64,000 bases of DNA. Source: Macrolepiota albuminosa (taxonomy: Eukaryota; Basidiomycota; Agaricomycetes; Agaricales; Agaricaceae). A program made the position numbers and the translations under genes. How positions within the stretch are numbered: the stretch's first letter is position 1; every line of letters starts with the position of its first letter. The stretch spans positions 186,001 through 250,000 of the forward strand of contig JAMWFC010000116.1 of the NCBI GenBank assembly GCA_027475525.1, in the 5' to 3' direction. A model generated the notes under the pieces. It had not been told where the DNA came from, did no database searches, and was given only the letters and a program-made list of their open reading frames with translations. Shown piece by piece: positions 36,001-43,773 of this stretch.

Positions 36001-36718
36001 ATACAATAAACGTGCTAATGGAATCGTAGAAAGGCCACATTTCGATGTTCGACAAGCGCTATTCAAGGCGGTCGACGGTGACGAAAGTCGCTGGAGCGAG
36101 GCGACTTATTCGGTCTTCTGGTCGGAGCGGGTTACCGTACGAAAGAGGATGGGTTGCTCTCCCTACTTTGCGGCTACTGGCACCCACCCCTTGCTACCTG
36201 CGGACGTGGTGGAGGCGACGTACCTACAACCCCCACCGAACTCAATACTATCCTCTACCAACATGATCGCTAGACGCGCTATAGACTTACAACGACGCAT
36301 GGAGGATCTCGAGCGCTTACACGAGGTAGTATTTCAGGCTAGACGACAAGCTGCGCTACGATTTGAGACCGAGCATAGCGCCACGATCCGAGACTACAAC
36401 TTCACAACTGGCGCCCTAGTACTAATGCGCAACTCCAAGATCGAGGTTACCCATAACAAAAAGATGCGGCCTCGTTACCTAGGACCCCTAATAGTGGTTT
36501 CCCGCAATAGGGGAGGCGCATACGTACTCTGCGAATTGGACGGCTCAGTTTTGCATCGACCAGTAGCGGCGTTCCGACTCATTCCCTACTTAGCGCTGAT
36601 GACGCCAACTGTGGTTGGGTGCGCTGGACGTATACGCAGTACAACGCCGTCTCCAGCGCCTGGCGTACGGGTTTGTGAGGAGTCCCGGCAGGGTCCCGGT
36701 GTGCTCGAGCAGAGGTGA
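33038..36718 (+). CDS. pol: Gypsy-3 Pol: reverse transcriptase, RNase H, integrase
   Basis: First ATG of the frame is 33038, overlapping the gag stop as ATGA. Domains by residue from that ATG: reverse transcriptase about 245-420 with ATLDLYVGYDE and the active site FIDDVG (about 369); RNase H about 535-650 with AVDTSY and the E and D positions; integrase about 835-1110 with H-x4-H...CHLC, then D (IDTMH, about 903), D (TDNGA, about 960) and E (GIVERPH, about 996). No chromodomain was seen. All catalytic residues are present. The last 40 codons (36601-36718) are translated solo LTR. The ancestral end lies after that LTR, at 37644-37765, and removing the LTR with one GCGC keeps the frame and gives 1226 residues. 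Confidence 0.93.
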   Translation: MSDGDHGDEALILDYNHRTGQVKLISYTPLAQEILNSSSSLTSEALSYLYLTASDITENLSTDTYFVSTPDSTEPLISGFARNHNSIYNTFANNSTPKRKGVQVKKKYKPVALKTKPVASAVPEEFRIERKIIGDPLATLPKLDPNPLPFEPTGRFTEERKALFLSAHDTGFLSTEEMNVLVDIMQKQNEAFAWEDSERGKLRTDFFPPVVIPTIPHVPWTEHNRPIPPGIEAEVCQIIRSKIAAGVYEPSNSAYRSRWFCVLKKNGKLRIVHSLEPLNKVTIRHSGVPPFPDHVAESFAGRICGATLDLYVGYDERLIHPSSRDLTTFQTPFGALRLVTLPMGWTNSVPIFHDDITFILQPEIPHHVLSFIDDVGVKGPKDWRLVDGKPEVHPENPNIRMALWEFFQLVNRVLQRMKYCGGTFSGHKLVLCAPQFKILGHVCTPEGRIPEKSRLALLEKWGVCHNLSEVRAFLGTVGVLRMFIHHFSHRANALNRLTCSGVPFEFGPDQINAQKDLVKALQEAKPLVPIDYTTADPVILAVDTSYIAVGFFLCQCDSANRKIRRYNRFGSITLNDRESRYSQPKLELYGLFRSFQALRMYLIGVRNLIVEVDARYIKGMLQNPDIQPSASMNRWVVAILMFHFELVHVKSAFHGPDGLSRRPRQPEDEALDDSDNDVFDDWIDRLHGFVHIIQLPIPALREDQPVSNWLHPIVPYQPRPYQASSTFYTASIYNVAKPSNDLKIVEEPRPLREDSQNLPYSAVPRSAKAKSEDQRVDQVRKWLQDLRRPSDLTDTEYATFIRYATTFFMVENRLWRRNRDGAHKLVIKPDDRVRILRAMHDDLGHRGLYATRANLLECFWWPQVSADIAWYIRTCHLCQIQQTRQVLIPPTVATPAPLFGKIYIDTMHMPKSGRYKYIIQGRCSLVHWPEFRMLQRENTDAIAKWLFEDVICRWGALHEIVTDNGAPIVKALTYLAKKYNIQHIRVSGYNKRANGIVERPHFDVRQALFKAVDGDESRWSEATYSVFWSERVTVRKRMGCSPYFAATGTHPLLPADVVEATYLQPPPNSILSSTNMIARRAIDLQRRMEDLERLHEVVFQARRQAALRFETEHSATIRDYNFTTGALVLMRNSKIEVTHNKKMRPRYLGPLIVVSRNRGGAYVLCELDGSVLHRPVAAFRLIPYLALMTPTVVGCAGRIRSTTPSPAPGVRVCEESRQGPGVLEQR
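33520..33538. promoter_or_regulatory. Palindrome GGCGCTA-N5-TAGCGCC inside pol
   Basis: Perfect arms, spacer TTCCT, within coding sequence upstream of the reverse transcriptase domain. Confidence 0.55.
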
Positions 36719-37639
36719 TAGGGCGATGCGCTAGACGATAGCGCCTCGGGTGCTACCTAGCAAGTGGTAAGCGTCGTAGTTTAGGAGAAGTTATAGAGAA
36801 AGAAACGAATAGCGCAGCGTAGTGTGCCCGTAGGTGGCACCGTAAACGACAAAGACGAGATAGATGAAGCTAGCGCCAAACTTGGTGGCAAAGTCAGGCA
36901 ACGCTAGCGCGATTTGAACGCTAAGTGTAACTGGGTGCTCAAGAGGTTACGATTCGTTTTTATATACATGGCAAGTAGCTAGTTTTTATACTATGCGCTA
37001 CATTATTTCCAAAGTAAGTCCATTGACGGCGCTACCGCTTAGCGCCTCCCTTTGTGACTGTAGCTAACGGCCACCTGTCAACGGCGACCTGCAGCACATG
37101 GGTGACGGCGACCAACGGCGACTCTAAAACTACTTAGAAGTGGTACGAGTTTGCTCACTTTTTGATGTAATTTAATTGGCCATGCCATCCCGGGGTATGG
37201 TCGGGGAATCCTCGACAGACGCCGTGAGCGCTAATTCCGGCGCTAAACATTGTACCATCTTTTGATAGATTTAAATGTCGGGTCTGCGTGTATCCTGTCT
37301 CGTCGTCATTGATTCTTTTAGACTTCTGATTGAGGTGCCTCGGTGATTGACAGCGCCAATTGCTAACTCCTTCCAGTACTGATCGGGGTTTGGTCAGAGT
37401 CCCCTCCCGCCGTTATGCTAGCGCTATGAGTCCTGAGTCTTCTTGGTCTTCAAAGTAACTGAGTGGAGTGCGCTGAGGGGCTGATACTGGTGATTGAGAT
37501 GAATGGACAAGTCTTGCCATAGAGTGCCCGCGCTAGGGCTGCTCTGTACCCAAGGCTGGTCGCTAGAGCCTTTAGTGTGTCAAGTGTTGGTCGGCCTATA
37601 ATGTCCCTTGATGCGCTCAGTCCGAGTAGAAGCCTATCA
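36597..37639 (-). mobile_element. Solo LTR of the Gypsy-3 family in reverse orientation, inside Gypsy-3 pol
   Basis: 1043 bp, the same length as the outer LTRs, reversed. Directly flanked by GCGC at 36593-36596 and 37640-37643, a perfect 4-bp target duplication. It has no primer site or purine tract next to it, so it is a separate insertion reduced to one LTR, not part of a three-LTR structure. It replaced the last 40 residues of Pol with LTR-encoded sequence. Confidence 0.92.
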
Positions 37640-37643
37640 GCGC

Positions 37644-37765
37644 GCGAACACATTTCACTGCCTTTATCGGCGCTAGACGTTGACACTGCTAAACTTCGAG
37701 AGCTAGAGGAGACCGAACTCGTGGACGATGACGAAGTCGCACCAGAAGAAGAAACCGATCAGTAA
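37644..37765 (+). pseudogene. Ancestral C-terminus of Gypsy-3 Pol, cut off by the solo LTR
   Basis: Continues the Pol frame after removal of 36597-37643. An acidic tail rich in Glu and Asp ends at TAA 37763-37765. Confidence 0.8.
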
Positions 37766-37783
37766 TAGGATGCGAAGGGGAAG

Positions 37784-37802
37784 GGCGCTAGACTTTAGCG
37801 CC
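37784..37802. promoter_or_regulatory. Palindrome GGCGCTA-N5-TAGCGCC between pol and antisense gene B
   Basis: Perfect arms, spacer GACTT, 19 bp after the pol stop and 100 bp from the end of the convergent gene B. It could act as a hairpin in either transcript. Confidence 0.6.
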
Positions 37803-37903
37803 TTGCACCTTACTTATGAACGGAACAACAACGCATTGAATTTCATACTATACAAATACTATACAAGGCTATGGACCTGGCAATAATTGATCTATGGGCT
37901 ACT

Positions 37904-39514
37904 TTACGTTCTACAGCGAGGACTCCTGACAAATCCCTCAGAGCGCCGGGGGTGCTGTCGGCGGCGGAGCTGCGCAGGAGAAGGAGGCGGTGCAGGGGGG
38001 AGAATAGGCGACGGAGTAGAGGGAAGGGCCCTCGGAGGGAAGGTGGAGAAGCCGGGAGGAGATTCATTGGTGGGAGCAGGCGGCGCTCCAGCGCGAATGG
38101 TGGAAGAGCCGGTGGGAGATTCGTTTATGGGAGCAGGCGGCGCTCCAGCTCCGAAGCGAAAGGCGGAGGAACCGGGTGGAGACGCATGGATGGGGGCAGG
38201 AGGCGCTCCAGCTCCGAAGCGAGGAGCTAGAGGCGTAAAAGGAATGATGACGCGCTCGAGCGTGGCGGCACGAACATCGTCGTCAATCAGATCCGGCAAG
38301 GGCAACCACTTCAAAGTCTGAAGCTGGGGGTCAGCAAACCTGAACGTGTGAACGGGGAAAAGGAGAGGAACTCACAACATTATCCGTTTCGAGGAGTAGG
38401 TATTCCAAGCTTTTCGTGCTACCCGAAATAGGAGGCTGGGAGAACACGTAAGAAGGTACTTAATCACTCGGGCGGTAGAAACTTACCGCGTTGGGATGCT
38501 GTTCGGACTCTACGAGCCACTCCTGGGCCATAGCCAGAAGTAACCGGTAGCGCCGAATCAGGGTCATAATATTGCCGTTGTGGTGTCAAATACCGCCTGG
38601 GGGCAGTCGAGCAAAGAACATTTCGAGGCGATCTAAGACCTCGGGACGAGGGACAGAGGTTATATCTTCAAGAAGGAAAAAGGGAGCAGGCATTTCGAAG
38701 AACTTAACAACGCTAGGCCCGGAAATCTCAGATATATACCTAGCGACCTTATGCAGGGTCGAAGGGACTTAGGAAACAGAACTTATGCGGCACCATCACG
38801 AGGACGCGACAACAACGATATATTTCATATAACAACGGCAGAAGAAGCAAAAAGCTGGGAATATGTTAGGCCGGTGGCGCTGCGAAGAAGATGGGATCGC
38901 CTCACTCAAACTATAGGGGGGGGGGAAAAAGCTGGGAATATGTTAGGCCGGTGGCGCTGCGAAGAAGATGGGATCGCCTCACTCAAACTATAGGGGGGGG
39001 GAGAAAAAAAACAACACACGACAGGTCAAGAAGGGCCGAACCAAGAAATACGCTTGCTAACTACCGTCGGCCCCTCAAGGGGACCACGAAAGAGACGAGC
39101 GCCGGTATACTTGCGAGGGGACTAGGAGAAAAGAGCCGTTAGACACGGAAGGAGAGGTGATGGCTCAGTTACTAACCAGGTAATAGCTTTCCTCCATCAA
39201 AAGTTGAAGACGATCCGCCGTGTCTTCGGTGGCGATTTCCTGGATTTAGGCGACTGTCAGAAGGAGTGCGCCAGGAATAGCAAGACACGCACATGGAAGG
39301 CCTGACTCCAAGTAGCCTCTGTACCAAAACGCGTTAACGGGGACGCGTCTCCCCAAATTTCACAAGCAGCCCGCAGAAGCCGACAGCGACGACCCAACTC
39401 GACTACTTCGTCGGCCAACTTAGGAATACCCTCGGGAGGGTAATGATGAAAGAACAAGGTGGCCCGGTCCAGAAAGGTGGGAGGGTCCATGGTAACACCA
39501 GACGGGGTGGCCAT
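37904..39514 (-). pseudogene. Gypsy-3 antisense gene B: six-exon helical protein with Pro/Ala-rich repeats, one stop
   Basis: Exons on the minus strand: 39514-39293, 39239-39177, 39121-39065, 38747-38487, 38435-38376, 38323-37904. Introns of 51-55 nt have GT...AG ends, except the third (38748-39064, 317 nt), which holds a 76-bp duplication. All junctions are phase 0 and the sum is 361 codons. A TGA at 38586-38588 stands where the frame suggests Trp. Two segments resemble each other and the N-terminus of gene A (FLDRATLFF... and LEMFFARL...IMTLIRRYRLLL). The C-terminus holds three repeats of the type GAGAPPAP-x2-ESP-x-GSS. A TATA-like box lies at 39551-39557. No known family recognised. The long third intron could instead separate two genes. 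Confidence 0.6.
38849..39000. repeat. 76-bp tandem duplication in an intron of antisense gene B
   Basis: Two nearly perfect units ending in a run of nine G. The period is 76, not 77. It may be a related join artefact with one base lost in the G run, or a real duplication. Confidence 0.7.
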
Positions 39515-39550
39515 CGCAAAGACTGATGGAATCGAGTTGATGCATAAGTA

Positions 39551-39557
39551 ATTTATA
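39551..39557 (-). promoter_or_regulatory. TATA-like box upstream of antisense gene B
   Basis: TATAAAT on the minus strand, 37 bp before ATG 39514. Confidence 0.35.
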
Positions 39558-40034
39558 GGACACGGGAAGTGTTTCGATTAGCGACAGCGTGGGAGGACTT
39601 TTCTCAAGGAGCCAGGACCCTAACAGGAGCGCTAGCCAATCAAAAGTGCTTAACTTATTCTGGGTCCCTCCAAAAAGGGAATCGACATTCGATGTTTAGC
39701 GCTTACTCACAACCGCGCTAAACGGACATAAGCGATCACTGGTTTTCTATTTCTTTATACGCGCTACTTCTTACATGGATCCGCTTATTTATTTCCAGAC
39801 AGTTCCTATTTTCTACTTAGGCTGGCGCGGTAATGGCTATTGGACCGCGTCGGCAAAGGGGTTTTTGCGCTGTGATGATCTACTGAGCGTTTCCCCTTTT
39901 TACTTATTTTCTTTTGATTACTTACAAACTGACGATTTGAAGCCAAGGGAGGCGTTTATTTTTAGTATCACACTACAAAGTTCGTATCAAAAGACAAAGT
40001 CCACAAAAAGTTTAAAAGCGCTGATGGTCGGCAA

Positions 40035-42584
40035 CTACGGATCATACTCGGGAAGGGCGGGATCGCCCAAAGGAAGCAAGTCCCCGTCCTGGATCGAGTT
40101 ACTCGCTTGCCACTCAAGCGCAGCTGTAATATCGTCATGGAGCTCGAGAAGGAGGCGCTCGCGGCGAGCTAAGGTAGAAACGCGAGGACGCAGGTTTGCA
40201 AGTTCGCGACCAACGGCTTCGGTCGCATCCTCGATATGGCGGAGTTGCTGGCGAAGGTCGGCAGAAGGGCGGAGAGGGGTAACAGGATAGGAGAACTCGT
40301 CCCCGAGCCAAGGGAAGGCGTCACCAGAAACTCGCATGGCGGGAGGGGGAGTCCAAAAGGGATCGAACTTATTGGGGGATTAGAAAAGGGGAGAAAAGGA
40401 GAACGAACAAAGACGGGCGTACCCGGACAGTTACAGGCGCACGGGGCGTCCACTCATGGCGCTCGTCGCCGGGGGACATAGCTCTGGCGGAAGAAAGATG
40501 GATGCCGTAGGGAGGCAAGTATCTCCAGCGGCGACGACGCTCACCTTCCGGCACCAGGGTTCCTTCGGACTCCGGCGCCGCAGAAGTCTCGCGACTACTA
40601 GTAAAAGAAGGGGAGCTGTGGGGAGGAGTAAGGGACGGAGTAATGGGGAGAGCAACCGGAGTGTCGCTAGCCGCAACCGACTCGGGGGCAGGGGTAGCGC
40701 CAGCGTCAGACATAACGACATCTTCGGCAGCAGGGATAGCCACGACGACGGGAACAGGAGTGGGGGACCTATCAGTCAAGAAGTTAGCACGCGGAGAGAA
40801 GAGAAGTTAGGGAAATGCGTACTGGTTACCACTGGGGTCACTCTGACGAGGGTTAGCGGCGATAGGGGGAGTAAGGCGAAGCAGGAGAGCGCGTACCGCC
40901 AACAGCGCATCGGCATCAACAACGGGCTCAGCTTCATCATCATCCTCTCCCTTGGCATCCCTCTCAGTGCCTTCCCCCTCATCCGTAGAAGACTCGGTCG
41001 AAGACAAAACCACAGGCGTAGCAGGCGCTAGCTCGCGGCGCTTACCAGGGCTCTTGCCAGGAGACGCGACAACAGGCTTACGCTTCGAAAGGACGGGACG
41101 ACGAGGAGAGCGAGCAAAAGGTGCCGCCACGGTAGTACCATCCTGGGTAGTCGGCAGCGCCAGGCTGGCTGCGCTGATTACCGTGGGTTGGTGAGTAGCC
41201 GCCAAATCACGTTGCTGCAGCACGAAGTCCCGGGCGTTACGAACCAACACTGCGCGCTCATAGTTCCTTTGCATAATGGCATCCCTACCACGTTCACGAG
41301 TACGAATCCCGTTGAAGGCGCAGCCTCGTTTCAACGCATCGCACCGATAGCAAGGCAGAGACACGGTAGGAAACCAGCAGCCCTCAGGGTCGTTCTCAGA
41401 CCAACACTTGTCACACTAAGAAAGAAGTCAGCGACGGCATGAACCGCCAAAGGGGCAAAACAGTGCTTACCGCGCCAATCTTTGCCCTAAACGCGCGACG
41501 CTCCAAGGGCGCAACGGTAACCTTCTTCTTGCCGCCCAGTACTTGGACACCAGCCGGGACGCCGGTATCAATAACGGTAGTATCACGGCGAAGACGCAAA
41601 AGGTCGCGAAGCTCCGCGTCGGTAAACATGGTCTGGTTAGGCGCCTATCGACATTAACATTTAGGCGCTAAAGTCTAGCGACAACGAGGAAAGCACTTAC
41701 GACATACAAAGGGGGAACACGAGCAGGGAGATTGATCTGGAAGGGGAGAAGTCAGAAAAATGGAGTAAGGAAGATAGGGAAAGAACGCACAGTACGTTTG
41801 GGAGGAGAACTAGCACGAGCAGGAGGCGCTCGTTCAATAACAATGGCGAAATTACGCGGAGGACCGTGAGAAGTTGGGCGCGTCGGGCCGGGTCGTGGCT
41901 CGCTACGAGAAACGGCAATACGTTTGATGGCCGAATGGGGAGGGGCGGTACGGACGGGAGAAGCAGCGCTTGGGGCAGGACGGACGGGAGAAGCAGCGCT
42001 TGGGGCAGGACGAGTGGAAGAAGCAGCGCCACGAAAAGGGCTGCCAAGAACGGAAGGAGGCGGAACAGAAGTCGAAGAAGGAGGGGCGGTAGGAACAGAA
42101 GGGACAGTAGAGGCCGATGGGGCAGTAGGAAGACTGGCGACGGTGGGAGACGTGGCAACCGACTACTCAAGGATTAACAGTGGAAAAAGGGGGAGGAAAA
42201 GGAAGGACTTACTTCGCTGACCTCGGTACTAGCCAACAACGCGTCGATCTCGTCAGATAAGGAGGGAGCCTAGTATGGGCGCTGAACCTTAGCGCCACAA
42301 AGCCAAAAACAAACTTAGAAACTTACGAAAAGGTCCGCGAAAGGACGCAACCAATCGGCACCCTCATACTCACGGTACCGGGCCACGCACCACTCGCGAA
42401 CCTCGTCACCCCGCTCCCAGGAACTGTCGGAGCCGCGGACCACGAGCCAGCGCCGATAGAGTTGCATAATACCAGGGACGGTTTGTGGCGCATCGGCGGG
42501 ACCGACAGACTTAGCGCGATCAAATAAATAGGAGGCCTTAGCCAGGAAATTGCGGAGAGCAGAGGCGTCGAAAGAAGTGGACAT
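40035..42584 (-). CDS. Gypsy-3 antisense gene A: intact eight-exon gene, Zn2Cys6-like cluster and coiled coil
   Basis: Exons on the minus strand: 42584-42327, 42269-42213, 42162-41791, 41736-41701, 41644-41471, 41415-40823, 40768-40423, 40367-40035. All seven introns are 50-57 nt with GT...AG, every junction keeps frame and no stop occurs before 40035; total 722 residues. Residues 1-86 are helical and resemble repeats in gene B. About 106-230 is Pro/Ser/Ala-rich with a duplicated 9-residue unit. At about 288-322 the cysteines read C-x2-C-x8-C-x8-C-x2-C-x6-C, close to a fungal Zn2Cys6 cluster. Basic and acidic low-complexity sequence follows, then a coiled coil near the C-terminus. A TATA-like box (42635-42641) lies 51 bp upstream. 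DNA binding is inferred only from the cysteines. Function is unknown. Confidence 0.8.
41664..41682. promoter_or_regulatory. Palindrome within intron 4 of antisense gene A
   Basis: GGCGCTA-N5-TAGCGAC, spacer AAGTC, inside the intron 41645-41700. The outer base pairs are imperfect. Confidence 0.5.
42278..42296. promoter_or_regulatory. Palindrome within intron 1 of antisense gene A
   Basis: GGCGCTG-N5-TAGCGCC, spacer AACCT, inside the intron 42270-42326, 8 bp from its 3' splice site. One arm mismatch. Confidence 0.5.
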
Positions 42585-42634
42585 ACTGGGAAGATGGGAA
42601 GGAAAACACGGGAAGGTGAAGTACGGAAAACGAC

Positions 42635-42641
42635 TTTTATA
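42635..42641 (-). promoter_or_regulatory. TATA-like box upstream of antisense gene A
   Basis: TATAAAA on the minus strand, 51 bp before ATG 42584 and between the gene and the 3' LTR, so the gene may have its own promoter. Confidence 0.45.
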
Positions 42642-42721
42642 AGGCGCCGGCGGCATTATACGGACCGTAGCGCAGTCAAATTAACGACGGCGTTTGACTG
42701 AGGACAGTCAATTTTTCAGTT

Positions 42722-42730
42722 GGGGGGAGA
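42722..42730 (+). other. Polypurine tract of Gypsy-3
   Basis: GGGGGGAGA directly before the 3' LTR. Confidence 0.75.
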
Positions 42731-43773
42731 TGATAGGCTTCTACTCGGACTGAGCGCATCAAGGGACATTATAGGCCGACCAACACTTGACACACTAAAG
42801 GCTCTAGCGACCAGCCTTGGGTACAGAGCAGCCCTAGCGCGGGCGCTCTATGGCAAGACTTATCCATTCATCTCAATCACCAGTATCAGCCCCTCAGCGC
42901 ACTCCACTCAGTTACTTTGAAGACCAAGAAGACTCAGGACTCATAGCGCTAGCATAACGGCGGGAGGGGACTCTGACCAAACCCCGATCAGTACTGGAAG
43001 GAGTTAGCAATTGGCGCTGTCAATCACCGAGGCACCTCAATCAGAAGTCTAAAAGAATCAATGACGACGAGACAGGATACACGCAGACCCGACATTTAAA
43101 TCTATCAAAATATGGTACAATGTTTAGCGCCGGAATTAGCGCTCACGGCGTCTGTCGAGGATTCTCCGACCATACCCTGGGATGGCATGACCAATTAAAT
43201 TACATCGAAAAGTGAGCAAACTCGTACCACTTCTAAGTAGTTTTAGAGTCGCCGTTGGTCGCCGTCACCCATGTGCTGCAGGTCGCCGTTGACAGGTGGC
43301 CGTTAGCTACAGTCACGAAGGGAGGCGCTAAGCGGTAGCGCCGCCAATGGACTTATTTTGGAAATAAGGTAGCGCATAGTATAAAAACTAGCTACTTGCC
43401 ATGTATATAACAACGAATCGTAACCTCTTGAGCACCCAGTTACACTTAGCGTTCAAATCGCGCTAGCATTGCCTGACTTTGCCACCAAGTTCGGCGCTAG
43501 CTTCGTCTATCACATCTTCGTTGTTTACGGTGCCACCTACGGGCACGCTACGCTGCGCTATTCGTTTCTTTCTCTATAATTTCTCCTAAACTACGACGCT
43601 TACCACTTGCTAGGTAGCATCCGAGGCGCTATCGTCTAGCGCATCGCCCTAACACCTCTGCTCGAGCACACCGGGACCCTGCCGGAACTCCTCACAAACC
43701 CGTATGCCAGGCGCTGGAGACGGCGTTGTACTGCGTATACGTCCAGCGCACCCAACCACAGTTGGCGTCATCA
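42731..43773 (+). repeat. Gypsy-3 3' LTR
   Basis: 1043 bp, almost identical to 29245-30287, with palindromes at 43324-43342 and 43625-43643. Followed by the ACGT duplication (43774-43777). Confidence 0.95.

Larger units (their letters stand above)
29245..43773 (+). mobile_element. Gypsy-3: large Ty3/Gypsy element with two antisense spliced genes and an internal reversed solo LTR
   Basis: 14,529 bp as found, about 13.48 kb without the internal solo LTR. Outer LTRs 29245-30287 and 42731-43773 are both 1043 bp (TGATAGG...TCATCA) and nearly identical. Plus strand: primer site, gag (30661-33041), pol (33038, ancestral end 37765). Minus strand: gene B (39514-37904) and gene A (42584-40035). A purine tract precedes the 3' LTR. 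The element is rich in GCGCTA/TAGCGC hexamers and in CpG, unlike the right end of the window, which indicates a recent arrival. Confidence 0.93.

Noticed and set aside
40456..42220. Long plus-strand frames over antisense gene A (for example 40456-41031, 41866-42220)
   Set aside because: They overlap the exons in shadow frames, have low-complexity Arg/Gly-rich translations, and lack any recognisable domain.
29245..43773. A new type of element with three LTRs
   Set aside because: The middle LTR has its own 4-bp duplication and no primer site or purine tract, so it is a later solo LTR.
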